A DNA stretch of 64,000 nt. Source: Flectobacillus longus (GTDB lineage Bacteria; Bacteroidota; Bacteroidia; Cytophagales; Spirosomataceae). Below the pieces are notes generated by a model. The model saw nothing but the letters and a program-made list of their open reading frames with translations, searched no databases and was not told where the DNA came from. Below, piece after piece: positions 35,762 through 44,800 of this stretch; the stretch's first letter is position 1, and the number at the start of each line of letters is the position of its first letter. Both the position numbers and the translations under genes were made by a program. Location of the stretch: contig NZ_JASHIC010000031.1 in NCBI RefSeq assembly GCF_030056705.1, positions 1 to 64,000 on the forward strand, read 5' to 3'.

Positions 35762-36109
35762 TTAGTCTCTTGTTACTACTTTTCTATGGTTTAATCCCCA
35801 ATCTTTCAAGGCATAGATTAAGGGGGTTAAAGTATCTGCATAAGGTTCTGTTTTGTAGGAAATTTTTATGGGATATTCCTCAATGATTATTCGTCGTATT
35901 AGCTTATGCTGTTCCAAATCTTTAAGCTCTTTGGCTAAAACTTTTGGCGTTATTCCCGGAATACTCTCCTGAATATCAGTAAATCGGTCATTCCCTACAC
36001 TAATGGATATGATAATGGGTATCTTCCATTTTCCATTGATTACATCTAGGGTATCTCGAACAGGCTTTAATGTATCCAAACAATCGCAATGCTTTTTTTT
36101 CTGTGCCAT
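35762..36109 (-). CDS. HxlR-family transcriptional regulator
   Basis: 115 residues from MAQKKKHCDCLD; an upstream ATG at 36133 is possible but less typical. It has the HxlR (DUF24) winged helix: LDVINGKWKIPIIISIS, RFTDIQESIPGITPKVLAKELKDLE and LIRRIIIEEYPIKISYKTEPYA. N-terminal cysteines (CDC) may be redox-sensing, as in related regulators. The perfect palindrome at 37485-37512, beyond the oxidoreductase gene, has the TACT/AGTA arms expected for this family. A dispersed element separates it from the oxidoreductase gene. Confidence 0.9.
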   Translation of the reverse strand: MAQKKKHCDCLDTLKPVRDTLDVINGKWKIPIIISISVGNDRFTDIQESIPGITPKVLAKELKDLEQHKLIRRIIIEEYPIKISYKTEPYADTLTPLIYALKDWGLNHRKVVTRD

Positions 36110-36146
36110 ACCTTCTCTTAAGTTAGTGGGCAAAATTTAAAAAAAA

Positions 36147-36268
36147 AATTACCCGCTTTAAGCTCTAGGCCTTATGCTGTAGGCTAAAAGTTGAAATGAA
36201 TTTCTCATGAAATAACTTAAGCTCTTTTGCCTAATGCCTACGGCTTACAGCTTAAAGCGGGTAAAATT
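36147..36268. repeat. 120-bp dispersed element with terminal inverted repeats, copy 3
   Basis: The clearest copy. The ends ATTACCCGCTTTAAGCT and AGCTTAAAGCGGGTAA are inverted repeats, and the inner arms GCTCTAGGCCTTATGCTGTA and TTTTGCCTAATGCCTACGGC extend the hairpin. The right end overlaps the 3' end of the oxidoreductase gene and provides its last codons and stop. Confidence 0.8.
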
Positions 36269-37270
36269 CATATTTATTTCCTTCATTACCTCAGCGAATA
36301 ATTGAGTAGACTTGATGCGATCTTCAAATGAATACATGGTAGAGACAGCAATTAGTTCGTCCACATTTGTTTCTTCTAAGAATTTAACAACTTGCTTCTT
36401 TACACTTTCCTTATCACCCACAAAAGAAAATCTAAGCATTTGATATACACTAGGATGGTTAAAAATCTGCCTCCATTCTTCGGTCATTTCTACTGGAGGT
36501 TGTACTTTTTGCATATTGCCTGTGATCATTCCGTAAAACATTCCAATCAATGAAGTGAATTTTCTTTCTGCTTCTTCATTAGTATCTGCCACGATTACAT
36601 TGATTCCAGCAATAGTATAAGGAGATTTCAGAAATTCCGATGGCTGAAACTCTTGCTCATAAATTTGTAATGCATTATACAAATGAGTGGAGGCAAAATG
36701 GCTCGCAAAAGCATAAGGTAAACCTTTTTTGGCTGCCAAATGTGCACTGTCAGTACTTGAACCTAATATATAAATGGGGACTTCGATACCTTCGGCAATC
36801 GCAACTCTTACTTTAGATGACCCATTCGAAAGTGAAAAGTAATCCTGTATTTTTTGAACTTCTCCTGGAAAAGCACGTGCTGCCTCAAAAGAATCGGAAC
36901 GTATAGCTTGTGCCGTCAAACTATCAGTTCCAGCGGCTCTTCCTAAACCCAAATCTATCCTGCTAGGATATAATTGTCCTAACGTCCCGAATTGTTCTGC
37001 AATAATTAGTGGCGAGTGGTTAGGTAACATAACTCCGCCAGACCCAACTCTAATACGCTGGGTATTATCAGCCACATAACCTATTAAAACTGCCGTTGCA
37101 GAACTTGCTACGATTTCAGAGTTATGATGTTCGGCAAACCAATATCTTTCGTATCCACTTTCTTCAGCTACTCTTGCCAAAGCCAATGAGTTATTTAATG
37201 TTTCTTTGAAACTGTACCCTTGGGATACAGTTGCTAACTCTAAAACGGAAAATTTTATATTTTTTTTCAT
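36245..37270 (-). CDS. Luciferase-like (LLM) flavin-dependent oxidoreductase
   Basis: 341 residues from MKKNIKFSVLELATVSQG; a more distal ATG at 37288 is less likely. It belongs to the bacterial luciferase-like monooxygenase group (LLM class, MsnO8-like): YERYWFAEHHNSEIVASSA, RVGSGGVMLPNHSP, EQFGTLGQLYPSRIDLGLGRAAGTD, YILGSS. The substrate is unknown. The last residues MNFTRFKL are written by the terminal repeat of the dispersed element at 36147-36268, so the original C-terminus may have been replaced. Confidence 0.9.
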   Translation of the reverse strand: MKKNIKFSVLELATVSQGYSFKETLNNSLALARVAEESGYERYWFAEHHNSEIVASSATAVLIGYVADNTQRIRVGSGGVMLPNHSPLIIAEQFGTLGQLYPSRIDLGLGRAAGTDSLTAQAIRSDSFEAARAFPGEVQKIQDYFSLSNGSSKVRVAIAEGIEVPIYILGSSTDSAHLAAKKGLPYAFASHFASTHLYNALQIYEQEFQPSEFLKSPYTIAGINVIVADTNEEAERKFTSLIGMFYGMITGNMQKVQPPVEMTEEWRQIFNHPSVYQMLRFSFVGDKESVKKQVVKFLEETNVDELIAVSTMYSFEDRIKSTQLFAEVMKEINMNFTRFKL

Positions 37271-37484
37271 CTTACCAATTGCTATCAACTACTCTGCATT
37301 GAGATGCCAAGAAAGTATTATTTAATTTTCTTTAAACGAATTTTTCTGTCCCATCTATCCAAATGAAACGTTTAGTGCTAAGCATACATCAAATGCAATA
37401 CACTTTTCACTATCATTTAAGCGTCATGAAACTTCAGGGCATTAAAGCATTGGACAAAGATAATTAAAATACACTTCCCAAAAG

Positions 37485-37512
37485 ATAGTACTTTCCTCAA
37501 GGAAAGTACTAT
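37485..37512. promoter_or_regulatory. Perfect 12-bp-arm palindrome, probable HxlR operator
   Basis: ATAGTACTTTCC and GGAAAGTACTAT surround TCAA. TACT/AGTA arms are typical of HxlR/YodB-type operators. A TACCTTTG box (37535-37542) reads rightward 23 bp further, so the operator controls a plus-strand transcript and possibly also the oxidoreductase on the other side. Confidence 0.65.
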
Positions 37513-37534
37513 ACAAATGAAAGTATTTTACAGA

Positions 37535-37542
37535 TACCTTTG
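37535..37542 (+). promoter_or_regulatory. -7 promoter box TACCTTTG
   Basis: Exact match to TAnnTTTG just downstream of the HxlR-type palindrome; no clear -33 TTTG. The transcript would run into 37580-38191. There a 47-codon frame (37580-37720, MQVVTQLPTSQGIQ...) and then the truncated F420-reductase-like gene follow. The short frame resembles nothing I know and is not called as a gene. Confidence 0.45.
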
Positions 37543-37867
37543 CGGTACAATTAACTATTGAGATAAAGGATATCAAACAAATGCAAGTTGTAACACAACT
37601 CCCTACCAGTCAAGGCATACAGCCGAAGTATTATGCCAGATTCGGGATTGTAATCGCTAACGGGTTTTGTTGTAACGGTAGTTCGAATATTGCCAAAAGA
37701 GGTTTGATAAGGAGTGAATAGATTGGTTCTTCACTTCGAAAACATTTGGGTTTACCTTTTCAATTTGCATTTATCATTTGTAAGAATATGATAAACTCAG
37801 TCCCAATTTTGGTCATATATCACGATGCAAACGATAGTTTGAAAGGAATATATTAACAAATTTTTAT

Positions 37868-38191
37868 ATGAGATTTGGAATCATAGATACTGGCGCGATT
37901 GGCGGTACAATTGCCCCAAAAATGGTGGCAGCTAGTCACACTGTTAAAATTAATAATTCGAACGATGCTGAAAGATTGAAAGCCCGTGCTGAAGAATTGG
38001 GGGCAATCCCAGCAACGTCTAAAGAAGTGGTCAAAGATGTCGATGTCATCATCCTTTCGCTACCGACAAATGCAGCAGCAATTAGAGATACCGCTATTGT
38101 TGAACTCTCAGCTCTTCCATCATATCCTTCCAATGAAGAAATAGTTGAATTCAACAGAAGATTATTTCCCAAAAATCCCAAATCAGTTTAA
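37868..38191 (+). pseudogene. Truncated NADPH-dependent F420 reductase-like gene
   Basis: 107 codons. Residues 1-70 match the Rossmann start of F420-dependent NADP reductase-like proteins (MRFGIIDTGAIGGTIAPKMV, KARAEELGA, VVKDVDVIILSLP). Full-length relatives have about 200 residues. After residue 72 the text changes to a stretch (LPSYPSNEEIVEFNRRLFPK) that does not fit the family and then stops. An internal deletion that joined the start to the end of another gene is the simplest reading. The first glycine motif is altered to IDTGAIG where GxG is usual. Likely non-functional. Confidence 0.6.
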
Positions 38192-38240
38192 TCTATAACA
38201 GTGGTTCAATACTGAAAAGTGAGTAGATTTTATAAAAACA

Positions 38241-38273
38241 AAATCCCCAAAGCCAAGAAGACTATGGGGATTT
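38241..38273. terminator. Terminator of the Oar-like receptor gene
   Basis: A perfect 9-bp stem (38241-38249 with 38265-38273). The A-rich left flank reads as a T-rich run on the minus strand. It lies between the two converging genes. Confidence 0.65.
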
Positions 38274-38356
38274 GATTTAATTGTTTGGGGTACGCTTGTT
38301 GGAATAATAATCCAATAACCGATACACTATTAACTAATAACGTCTTTTCTTTATTC

Positions 38357-41300
38357 TTAGAAACTGTAACGTAAACCTAACTGAGCTTGGTAACGTGACG
38401 ATAATTGGTCAACTGAGAACGGTGCTGTAGTTGGTTTGATAAAGTTATAAGTTGGGTCTGTAGCAGTACCTGAGTTTTTACGAACTAAACCAATACTAGC
38501 TGTAGAGTTGAATGTATTTGATACGAAGTAGATTCTTCCCCACTCGCTATTCAACAAGTTAGTAAAGTTGATAATATCAAGTGAAATCTGTAATGTGTGT
38601 GATTTCTTTCCTGCTGTAGTAATATTAATGTCGTGCATCAAACGTACATCGGCTGTTGTATTCCAAGGAGTTCTACCAGTGTTACGCTCTGTGAAGTTGC
38701 CTTTGCGAGTACTCAAGTAAGAATCGCCGTTTACAAAATCCATAAACTGTTGTGCTTGTTGAGCTGCTGTAATGGTGTTACCACTAGCATCTTTGTAATC
38801 AACCATGTATTTTGTTGCTTCTGTTGCATCTTTGAACACATACGCCAAACCAGCAGCCTGTGGAGTGTTAGCAATCGTTGAGTTCACAAAGCCCCATGTG
38901 AATGGATTACCTGATTGAGCATTGATTACTGCCGAGAACTGCGTTGCGTGATTTTTGTTCCACTGTTTTCTATAACCCAAAGAAGCAATAATACGGTGAC
39001 GAATATCAAAGTTTGAGTGAGCCAATGCTGGATCATTTGGTGTCAATGACTGGTTCAACTGCCAGTTAGATTCCATTGAGTTACGAATACCGTTTGTCAA
39101 ATCCCACGATTGTCCGTAAGTATAAGCTACTGAAGCGTTCAAGCCAAATGAGTACGTTTTAGCAATTTGCGCTGTTAAGCTATAACGGTATCCTTGTGAA
39201 GTATTCGACAACATATAAGCATTCGAGAATGAAGAATTCACTTTTTGCCCTGTCGAACCACCCGACAAATATACTGGCATTTGGTGCTGAGTATCATAAG
39301 AGAAATAAGTAACCGAGTCTTTCAAGTTGACTTGTTGGAATTTCAAGTCGTTGATTGTTTTGGTATAAATCCCTTCCAAGGTAATTTTATAACCTTTTAC
39401 GTTATAATCTACAGCCAAACTACTTCTCCATACTTGTGGCATTTTGAAGTTATTACTTACAACGTCTACTTGTGTTTGGTTACCTTGACCGTTATTGAAA
39501 GCATAAGTTTTAGCACCATCTTTCAATACATCACCTTTTACGCCTGATTTTGTAGCCAAGTTGTTTACGTCAAATGAACCATAACCAACACCGTCGTTAT
39601 AGAAGGCATATCCTAACCAAGCAAATGGAATTTTACCTGTGAAAATACCACTACCACCACGTACGATAACAGACTTGTCGCCATTTACATCATAGTTAAA
39701 CCCAATACGTGGAGAAACTAATACCTGTCCAAAAATCTTGTTGTTGATTTGAGACAAAGGCGTTGACGAATATGTAGTTCCTGCATTTTTATCAATTTGG
39801 GTATTTTGAGTTGCCGAACTAATAGATGGAGAATCAGTAGTTGCTAAGTCAAAACGTAAACCTGGAGATAATCTCAAACGGTCATTTACTTGAATATCAT
39901 CTTGACCATATACACTGTACATTCCTACGTTGAATTTCGCATAAGGGTTATCGAAGTTATAATCACGGTCGTTGTTTGTAAAGCTATATGAACCTCTAAC
40001 ACGGTTTACTTTTCCCGCAAAAAACTCATCCAAACTTCTGTAAGATACACGACCATTCCAAGAGTTCACAAAACCATAATTGATTGAATACAACTCGTTG
40101 TGCGTACCTACTAAGAAAGTGTGTTTTCCTCTAAACCAAGTAAAGTTATCCGTAATTTCAAATGTTTTTTGACGCATGTTAAATACTGTAGCCTCACGGT
40201 CGTTACCGAAAAATATTGTTCCTCCGTTTGCTGCAATCTCCACTTGTGGCATCGATACGTTACCACTCAATGGCTGTCTGTAATCATGAATATCTGAATA
40301 ACCCAAAATCAAACTGTTTGAAGCATTCCCAAAACGGCTTTTTAATTCTGCTACAGTTGAGTTTTGATTGTTCACTTGTTTGAAGTCCATACTCGCAAAT
40401 CTGAAGTTGGCAGCATCTCTTTCCAAGTTGGTAGCTTCAGAAGTAATATAGTTGTTACGAAGTGACAATTGGTGTTTGTCAGAAATATTCCAATCCAAAC
40501 GGTTGAAGAATTTATTACTTCTTGAAGAAATGTTATAATCTCCTGCCGTACCTACATCAAAACCGTAGTTTGTTTTTACAAAATCAGAGATTTTTTGAGC
40601 CGTTGCAGCATCGATCAACGATAGCGTATTTCCATTGGCATCTTTATATCCTGCACCATAGAAAAGGGGTTCTTGACGACGAGTGATTTCTTCGTTTGTA
40701 AAGAAGAACAATTTATTTTTAATCAAAGGCAAACCTACTCTAAAACCTGTTTGGTAGTCATAATAGCTACTTGGGATTTTAGCGCCATCACCAGCGTTGT
40801 TTGGACCAGTGATTGTTGCATTACGACCAAAACCATATACCGAACCTGTTACGTCGTTTGTACCACTACGCGTTACAGCGTTGATAGAACCACCTGTGAA
40901 GTTACCGATTTTTACATCGTAAGGAGCAATATATACTTGAATATCCTGAATCGCATCCAAAGAAATAGGATTGGTACGAGTACTACTTCCAGGCATACCC
41001 GAAGTACCACCTTGTCCACCCAAAGATGGGCTAAAACCAATCGCATCGTTGTTGATAGTACCATCAATTGTTACGTTGTTGTAACGGAAGTTTGTTCCAG
41101 CAAAAGAGTTGTTGGCACTTTGTGGCGTCATACGAGTCATGTCGGTAAGACTGCGGCTCAACGTTGGTAATGATTTGATTTGAGCTTCGCCCAAATTAGT
41201 GCCTGCACCTAATTTAGCACCACCTTTTTCGCCTTTTACTACAACCTCAGCCAGTGACGTACTTTCTTCTTGAAGTACAAAATCAACGTTAGAGTTTGAA

Positions 41301-41620
41301 CCTAAATTGAGTGTGATACCCTCTACTACTTGTGAACGGTATCCTACAAACGTCACAACGATTTTGTAAGGACCACCTGGGTTCATGTTAGCAATAGTAA
41401 AGTGACCATCACCACTAGAAGCTACACCGTATTTGGCACCTGTTGGCAAATAGGTAGCGATAACTGACGCTCCTGGTACTTCCTGACCAGTTTTGTCTTT
41501 TACTTTTCCAGAAATAGAAGATGTTGTTACTTGAGCTTGGATTGCAGTCATGCTTAAGAAAAATACAGCAATAACTGTCAACAACTGTGAAAGTTGTTTA
41601 GCGTAAACGTTCGTTTTCAT
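38357..41620 (-). CDS. Oar-like TonB-dependent outer membrane receptor
   Basis: 1087 residues from MKTNVYAKQL (an upstream ATG at 41653 would spoil the signal peptide). Signal peptide ending AIQAQ, CarboxypepD-reg domain (SISGKVKDKTGQEVPGASV ... VTFVGYRSQVVEGI), a plug domain with SLPTLSRSLTDMTRMTP and ITRS/AVTRSGTNDVTGSVYG, then a large barrel ending LSSRYQAQLGLRYSF. This is the Oar type of receptor, first known from Myxococcus, implicated in envelope or protein/peptide transport. No SusD partner is present. Confidence 0.92.
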   Translation of the reverse strand: MKTNVYAKQLSQLLTVIAVFFLSMTAIQAQVTTSSISGKVKDKTGQEVPGASVIATYLPTGAKYGVASSGDGHFTIANMNPGGPYKIVVTFVGYRSQVVEGITLNLGSNSNVDFVLQEESTSLAEVVVKGEKGGAKLGAGTNLGEAQIKSLPTLSRSLTDMTRMTPQSANNSFAGTNFRYNNVTIDGTINNDAIGFSPSLGGQGGTSGMPGSSTRTNPISLDAIQDIQVYIAPYDVKIGNFTGGSINAVTRSGTNDVTGSVYGFGRNATITGPNNAGDGAKIPSSYYDYQTGFRVGLPLIKNKLFFFTNEEITRRQEPLFYGAGYKDANGNTLSLIDAATAQKISDFVKTNYGFDVGTAGDYNISSRSNKFFNRLDWNISDKHQLSLRNNYITSEATNLERDAANFRFASMDFKQVNNQNSTVAELKSRFGNASNSLILGYSDIHDYRQPLSGNVSMPQVEIAANGGTIFFGNDREATVFNMRQKTFEITDNFTWFRGKHTFLVGTHNELYSINYGFVNSWNGRVSYRSLDEFFAGKVNRVRGSYSFTNNDRDYNFDNPYAKFNVGMYSVYGQDDIQVNDRLRLSPGLRFDLATTDSPSISSATQNTQIDKNAGTTYSSTPLSQINNKIFGQVLVSPRIGFNYDVNGDKSVIVRGGSGIFTGKIPFAWLGYAFYNDGVGYGSFDVNNLATKSGVKGDVLKDGAKTYAFNNGQGNQTQVDVVSNNFKMPQVWRSSLAVDYNVKGYKITLEGIYTKTINDLKFQQVNLKDSVTYFSYDTQHQMPVYLSGGSTGQKVNSSFSNAYMLSNTSQGYRYSLTAQIAKTYSFGLNASVAYTYGQSWDLTNGIRNSMESNWQLNQSLTPNDPALAHSNFDIRHRIIASLGYRKQWNKNHATQFSAVINAQSGNPFTWGFVNSTIANTPQAAGLAYVFKDATEATKYMVDYKDASGNTITAAQQAQQFMDFVNGDSYLSTRKGNFTERNTGRTPWNTTADVRLMHDINITTAGKKSHTLQISLDIINFTNLLNSEWGRIYFVSNTFNSTASIGLVRKNSGTATDPTYNFIKPTTAPFSVDQLSSRYQAQLGLRYSF

Positions 41621-41706
41621 GATTTTACGAAAGAGTGAATAAAGAAATACCATGTTGCATTCAATATGAATGCAAGAAAATGTGATTAGAATAATGTAGG
41701 AAAATC

Positions 41707-42063
41707 TTAAATGAGGAGTTGTAAAAACAAAATGTAGCGTCCAAACTTAAATAGACTTCTTAGCTGTGTAACCAATGTTTTTGACAATGGCTGAAACGAA
41801 AGAGAAATAGCTTCTATTTCGCGAGCAATTGACGCTTTAATCTCCTGAATATCATCAGTATCGTCTGACTCTATATTTTCAAGAGAAGCATTAGTTTGGC
41901 TATCTACTACACTCAGTAGTTTTACAGCATGCTGGTTGGAATGATGAGAAACAGATTTCGTCGTAGCATGAACAAGCTTGTGCTCATGACTAATCACCGA
42001 TTCTCTTGTGCTAATAGAAAAGAGCGTGATTAGGGTTATGACGATATGTTTCCAGAATTTCAT
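41707..42063 (-). CDS. Small secreted histidine-rich protein, unknown
   Basis: 118 residues with an N-terminal hydrophobic stretch that could be a signal peptide, then a histidine-rich region (HEHKLVHATTKSVSHHSNQH) and a C-terminal hydrophobic tail GRYILFLQLLI. It precedes the Oar-like receptor by 86 bp in the same direction. Size and tail resemble the small protein at 50907, which also precedes transporter genes. Metal binding is suggested only by the histidines. Confidence 0.5.
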   Translation of the reverse strand: MKFWKHIVITLITLFSISTRESVISHEHKLVHATTKSVSHHSNQHAVKLLSVVDSQTNASLENIESDDTDDIQEIKASIAREIEAISLSFQPLSKTLVTQLRSLFKFGRYILFLQLLI

Positions 42064-42208
42064 GGTACAAACTTACATCGCCAATATTAACTAATATGTA
42101 TTCCAATGTTAAATTAATGTTAAGGGTGAGTTTTGAGGTGTCAGCTTTGGGCTGACGGCAATCAAACTAAAAACATTTTCAAATTTTCAAATTCCCAAAT
42201 CTTCAAAT

Positions 42209-43414
42209 TTACGAAGGTTTTTCAACACGAAATAAAATAATGAACGAGGAAAGAATCGTAAGAATACCAATCAACAAGATAGACATTTCTATGCCGAAAT
42301 AATCTGCCAAAATACCTGTCAACAAAGCCCCTGCCGCATAGCCCAAATCACGCCAGAAACGGAAAGTACCCAAACTTTCGGCTCGTTGTGAAGGATGTGT
42401 ATAATCTGCAATAGCATTGATAAAGGTAGGATATACCAAAGCTGTACCTAGACCTAAAAGTATGCCTATTCCTCCAAACATCTCGAAAGAATCGGCCTTG
42501 ATTAAACCCATAATCGCAATACCTTGAAACAACATTCCTCCAAAAAGCAACATCTTCTTAGAATACACATCGGAAAGCTTACCAGTAAAAAGCTGACTCA
42601 AGCCCCATACCATCGGGTATATCGCTGTAAGAATACCGATGTTAGTTTGCGAAAATCCTTTACTGAGTAATAAAATGGGTAATAACCCCCATACCATACC
42701 GTCATTAAGATTATTGACCAAACCTGCTTGTGTAATTCCGCTAAGGGATTTATGGGTAAAGGATGTATTCAGAAAAATATTTTTGAGTAAAGGAATAGTG
42801 CTTTGGGTACTTTCTTGCCCCACATGTAGGCGAGTATCTTTGACAAAAAGTACTGAAAGCAATAACCCCATGATTGAAAAACCAATACCCAGATAAAAAG
42901 GATACGGTCTAACTCCGTAGGTATTGGCAATATATCCTGTCAAAAATGCTACAATTCCTACCGATACATATCCTGCAAACTCGTTGATCCCTACCGCTAA
43001 ACCTCTTTTTTTACTACCAACCAAATCTATTTTCATAATCACCGCCATACTCCAAGCCAAACCTTGATTGATACCCAGTAAGATATTTGCCAAGATAACC
43101 CAGTTCCAATTGTTGGCGTAGATTAAGATAAAAGGTACAGGCAAGGCAAATGCCCAACCTATCACAAGGAGTTTTTTGCGCCCAATAAGATTAGCCAGTT
43201 TTCCTGTAAAATAATTACAGATTGCCTTCGTGATACCAAAAGCAATGATAAATGAAAACACTGCCGTTTTGGAGGAAATCCCAAAATCTTTCTCAGCCAA
43301 TTGTGGCAAGACCGAGCGTTCCAATCCTATCATTCCTCCCACAAAGGCATTGATGATGACAAGAATCGAAAATTGCTTCCAGTTTTCTTTTAAGCCAAGT
43401 TGTACGGTATTCAT
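42209..43414 (-). CDS. MFS transporter
   Basis: 401 residues from MNTVQLGLKENWKQ, with 12 hydrophobic segments. MFS signatures are seen as GKLANLIGRKKLLVIGWA between segments 2 and 3, and GKLSDVYSKKMLLFGGM in the second half. The longer reading frame up to 43558 runs through a palindromic repeat and is not credible. Its place after the ACR3 gene suggests a link with the ars cluster, for instance efflux of an arsenic compound, but a 192-bp gap with a palindrome separates them. The substrate is unknown. Confidence 0.85.
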   Translation of the reverse strand: MNTVQLGLKENWKQFSILVIINAFVGGMIGLERSVLPQLAEKDFGISSKTAVFSFIIAFGITKAICNYFTGKLANLIGRKKLLVIGWAFALPVPFILIYANNWNWVILANILLGINQGLAWSMAVIMKIDLVGSKKRGLAVGINEFAGYVSVGIVAFLTGYIANTYGVRPYPFYLGIGFSIMGLLLSVLFVKDTRLHVGQESTQSTIPLLKNIFLNTSFTHKSLSGITQAGLVNNLNDGMVWGLLPILLLSKGFSQTNIGILTAIYPMVWGLSQLFTGKLSDVYSKKMLLFGGMLFQGIAIMGLIKADSFEMFGGIGILLGLGTALVYPTFINAIADYTHPSQRAESLGTFRFWRDLGYAAGALLTGILADYFGIEMSILLIGILTILSSFIILFRVEKPS

Positions 43415-43527
43415 TGCTTGATGTATGAAAATTTCTAGTTTAAGACAAAGTATATAACTAATAGAAATGGTCTTCTGAATTTTTTCCGAAATCAAAAAAA
43501 CAAATCCGAAACTGTTTGAAAACATAC

Positions 43528-43554
43528 CTAGTTCAAGACTAAGTCTCGAACTAG
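43528..43554. repeat. CTAGTTCAAGAC-type palindrome, copy 2
   Basis: CTAGTTCAAGACT is mirrored by AGTCTCGAACTAG with one G-T wobble. It is the counterpart of 28474-28500 and lies upstream of the MFS gene, next to a CACTCAAAATTCAGCACTC simple-motif stretch (43571-43600). Confidence 0.6.
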
Positions 43555-43606
43555 GCAAGTCATAAAATCACACTCAAAATTCAGCACTCGAAATTCAGCA
43601 CTCTAC

Positions 43607-44668
43607 CTAAGTGTACCATTTTTTTCTAAACCAAAAGGCTAAGTTTACCAATCCAATCAAGGCTGGCACTTCTACCAACGGTCCAATAACACCTGCAAAA
43701 GCCTCTCCACTATTGATGCCAAACACGCCAATCGCTACGGCAATCGCCAATTCAAAATTGTTACCAGTTGCAGTAAAGGCGATAGAAGTACTTTTGGCAT
43801 AATCTGCGCCAAAGTTTTTTCCAATAATGAAACTTACCACAAACATTACTGCAAAATATATCATCAAGGGAATGGCAATACGAACCACATCCATCGGAAT
43901 CTGTACGATAAGTTGACCTTTAAGACTAAACATAATCACAATGGTAAACAATAACGCTATCAAAGTAATCGGAGAAATCATAGGAACATACTTTTCTTGA
44001 AACCAAGTTTCGCCTTTGGTTTTAATCAAAATCCATCTACTAAAAAGTCCTAAACCAAAAGGAATCCCAAGATAAATCCCCACACTCTCTGCGATTTGAC
44101 TCATTTTTACCTCAATATTCAATCCTTGAATACCAAAATAAGTGGGTAAGACTCCGATAAAAATGTACGCATAAACGCTATACAATAGCACTTGAAAAAT
44201 ACTATTTAGGGCAATGAGTCCAGCGGCATATTCACGACTTCCATCAGCTAAATCATTCCAAACTACCACCATTGCAATACATCTTGCCAGTCCAATCAAA
44301 ATCAAACCAACCATGTAATGAGGATAATCGTTGAGAAAAGTAATAGCTAGGAGGAACATAAAAATGGGTCCAATAATCCAATTCAGTACCAATGACGCTG
44401 ATAATACTTTTATGTTAGAAAAGACTTCTCCCATTTTTTCGTACTTCACTTTTGCAAGTGGAGGATACATCATCAAAATCAAGCCAATTGCCAATGGAAT
44501 ATTGGTAGTTCCACTCGAAAATGAGTTAATCCAATTAGAGGATTCAGGGTAAAAATGCCCGATTCCAACGCCAATTGCCATCGCCAAGAATATCCAAAGA
44601 GTCAGATATCTATCTAAAAAACCTAGTTGCTTGCGTTCTACAACTGGGGCACAATTATTTGCAGACAT
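43607..44668 (-). CDS. arsB: ACR3-type arsenite efflux permease
   Basis: 353 residues from [16 protein letters not shown], with ten membrane segments. The ACR3 family signature [18 protein letters not shown] carries the essential cysteine, and [20 protein letters not shown] and [11 protein letters not shown] are also typical. It extrudes As(III). The frame is open to an ATG at 44758, but those 30 extra codons come from a dispersed repeat, so the start at 44668 is preferred. It lies downstream of the DUF6428-like gene in the ars cluster. Confidence 0.93.
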   Translation of the reverse strand: MSANNCAPVVERKQLGFLDRYLTLWIFLAMAIGVGIGHFYPESSNWINSFSSGTTNIPLAIGLILMMYPPLAKVKYEKMGEVFSNIKVLSASLVLNWIIGPIFMFLLAITFLNDYPHYMVGLILIGLARCIAMVVVWNDLADGSREYAAGLIALNSIFQVLLYSVYAYIFIGVLPTYFGIQGLNIEVKMSQIAESVGIYLGIPFGLGLFSRWILIKTKGETWFQEKYVPMISPITLIALLFTIVIMFSLKGQLIVQIPMDVVRIAIPLMIYFAVMFVVSFIIGKNFGADYAKSTSIAFTATGNNFELAIAVAIGVFGINSGEAFAGVIGPLVEVPALIGLVNLAFWFRKKWYT

Positions 44669-44679
44669 TTCATATCGTT

Positions 44680-44735
44680 TTTGCTCTAGGCTGTAAGCTT
44701 TATGCCTTAAGCCAAAATATAAATTGTTTCTTATC
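44680..44735. repeat. Half copy of the 120-bp dispersed element inside the ars cluster
   Basis: GCTCTAGGCTGTAAGCTTTA and TGCCTTAAGCCAAAAT reproduce the left arm. It is placed directly ahead of the ACR3 start codon, where it would form part of the operon mRNA. Confidence 0.55.
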
Positions 44736-44800
44736 AATCTTGTTAACCTCAATGCCAAAGACTTAGTCCTGATGATGCGAAGAAGTCTGATTAAACATTT

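Noticed and set aside
37580-37720. 47-codon plus-strand frame after the HxlR-type operator
   Set aside because: It has a start codon and lies behind a promoter box, but no recognisable motif, and the surrounding DNA looks decayed; kept as a remark only.
40673-41170. 165-codon plus-strand frame inside the Oar-like receptor gene
   Set aside because: Antisense to a well-conserved receptor; rich in Thr/Cys/Tyr as expected from reverse reading of Gly/Asn-rich codons.
43415-43558. N-terminal extension of the MFS transporter
   Set aside because: The 48 extra codons run through the CTAGTTCAAGAC palindrome and upstream intergenic DNA; the membrane protein begins normally at 43414.
44669-44758. N-terminal extension of the ACR3 pump
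   Set aside because: The 30 extra codons are translated from a half copy of the dispersed element and precede the typical ACR3 start, so the start at 44668 is used.
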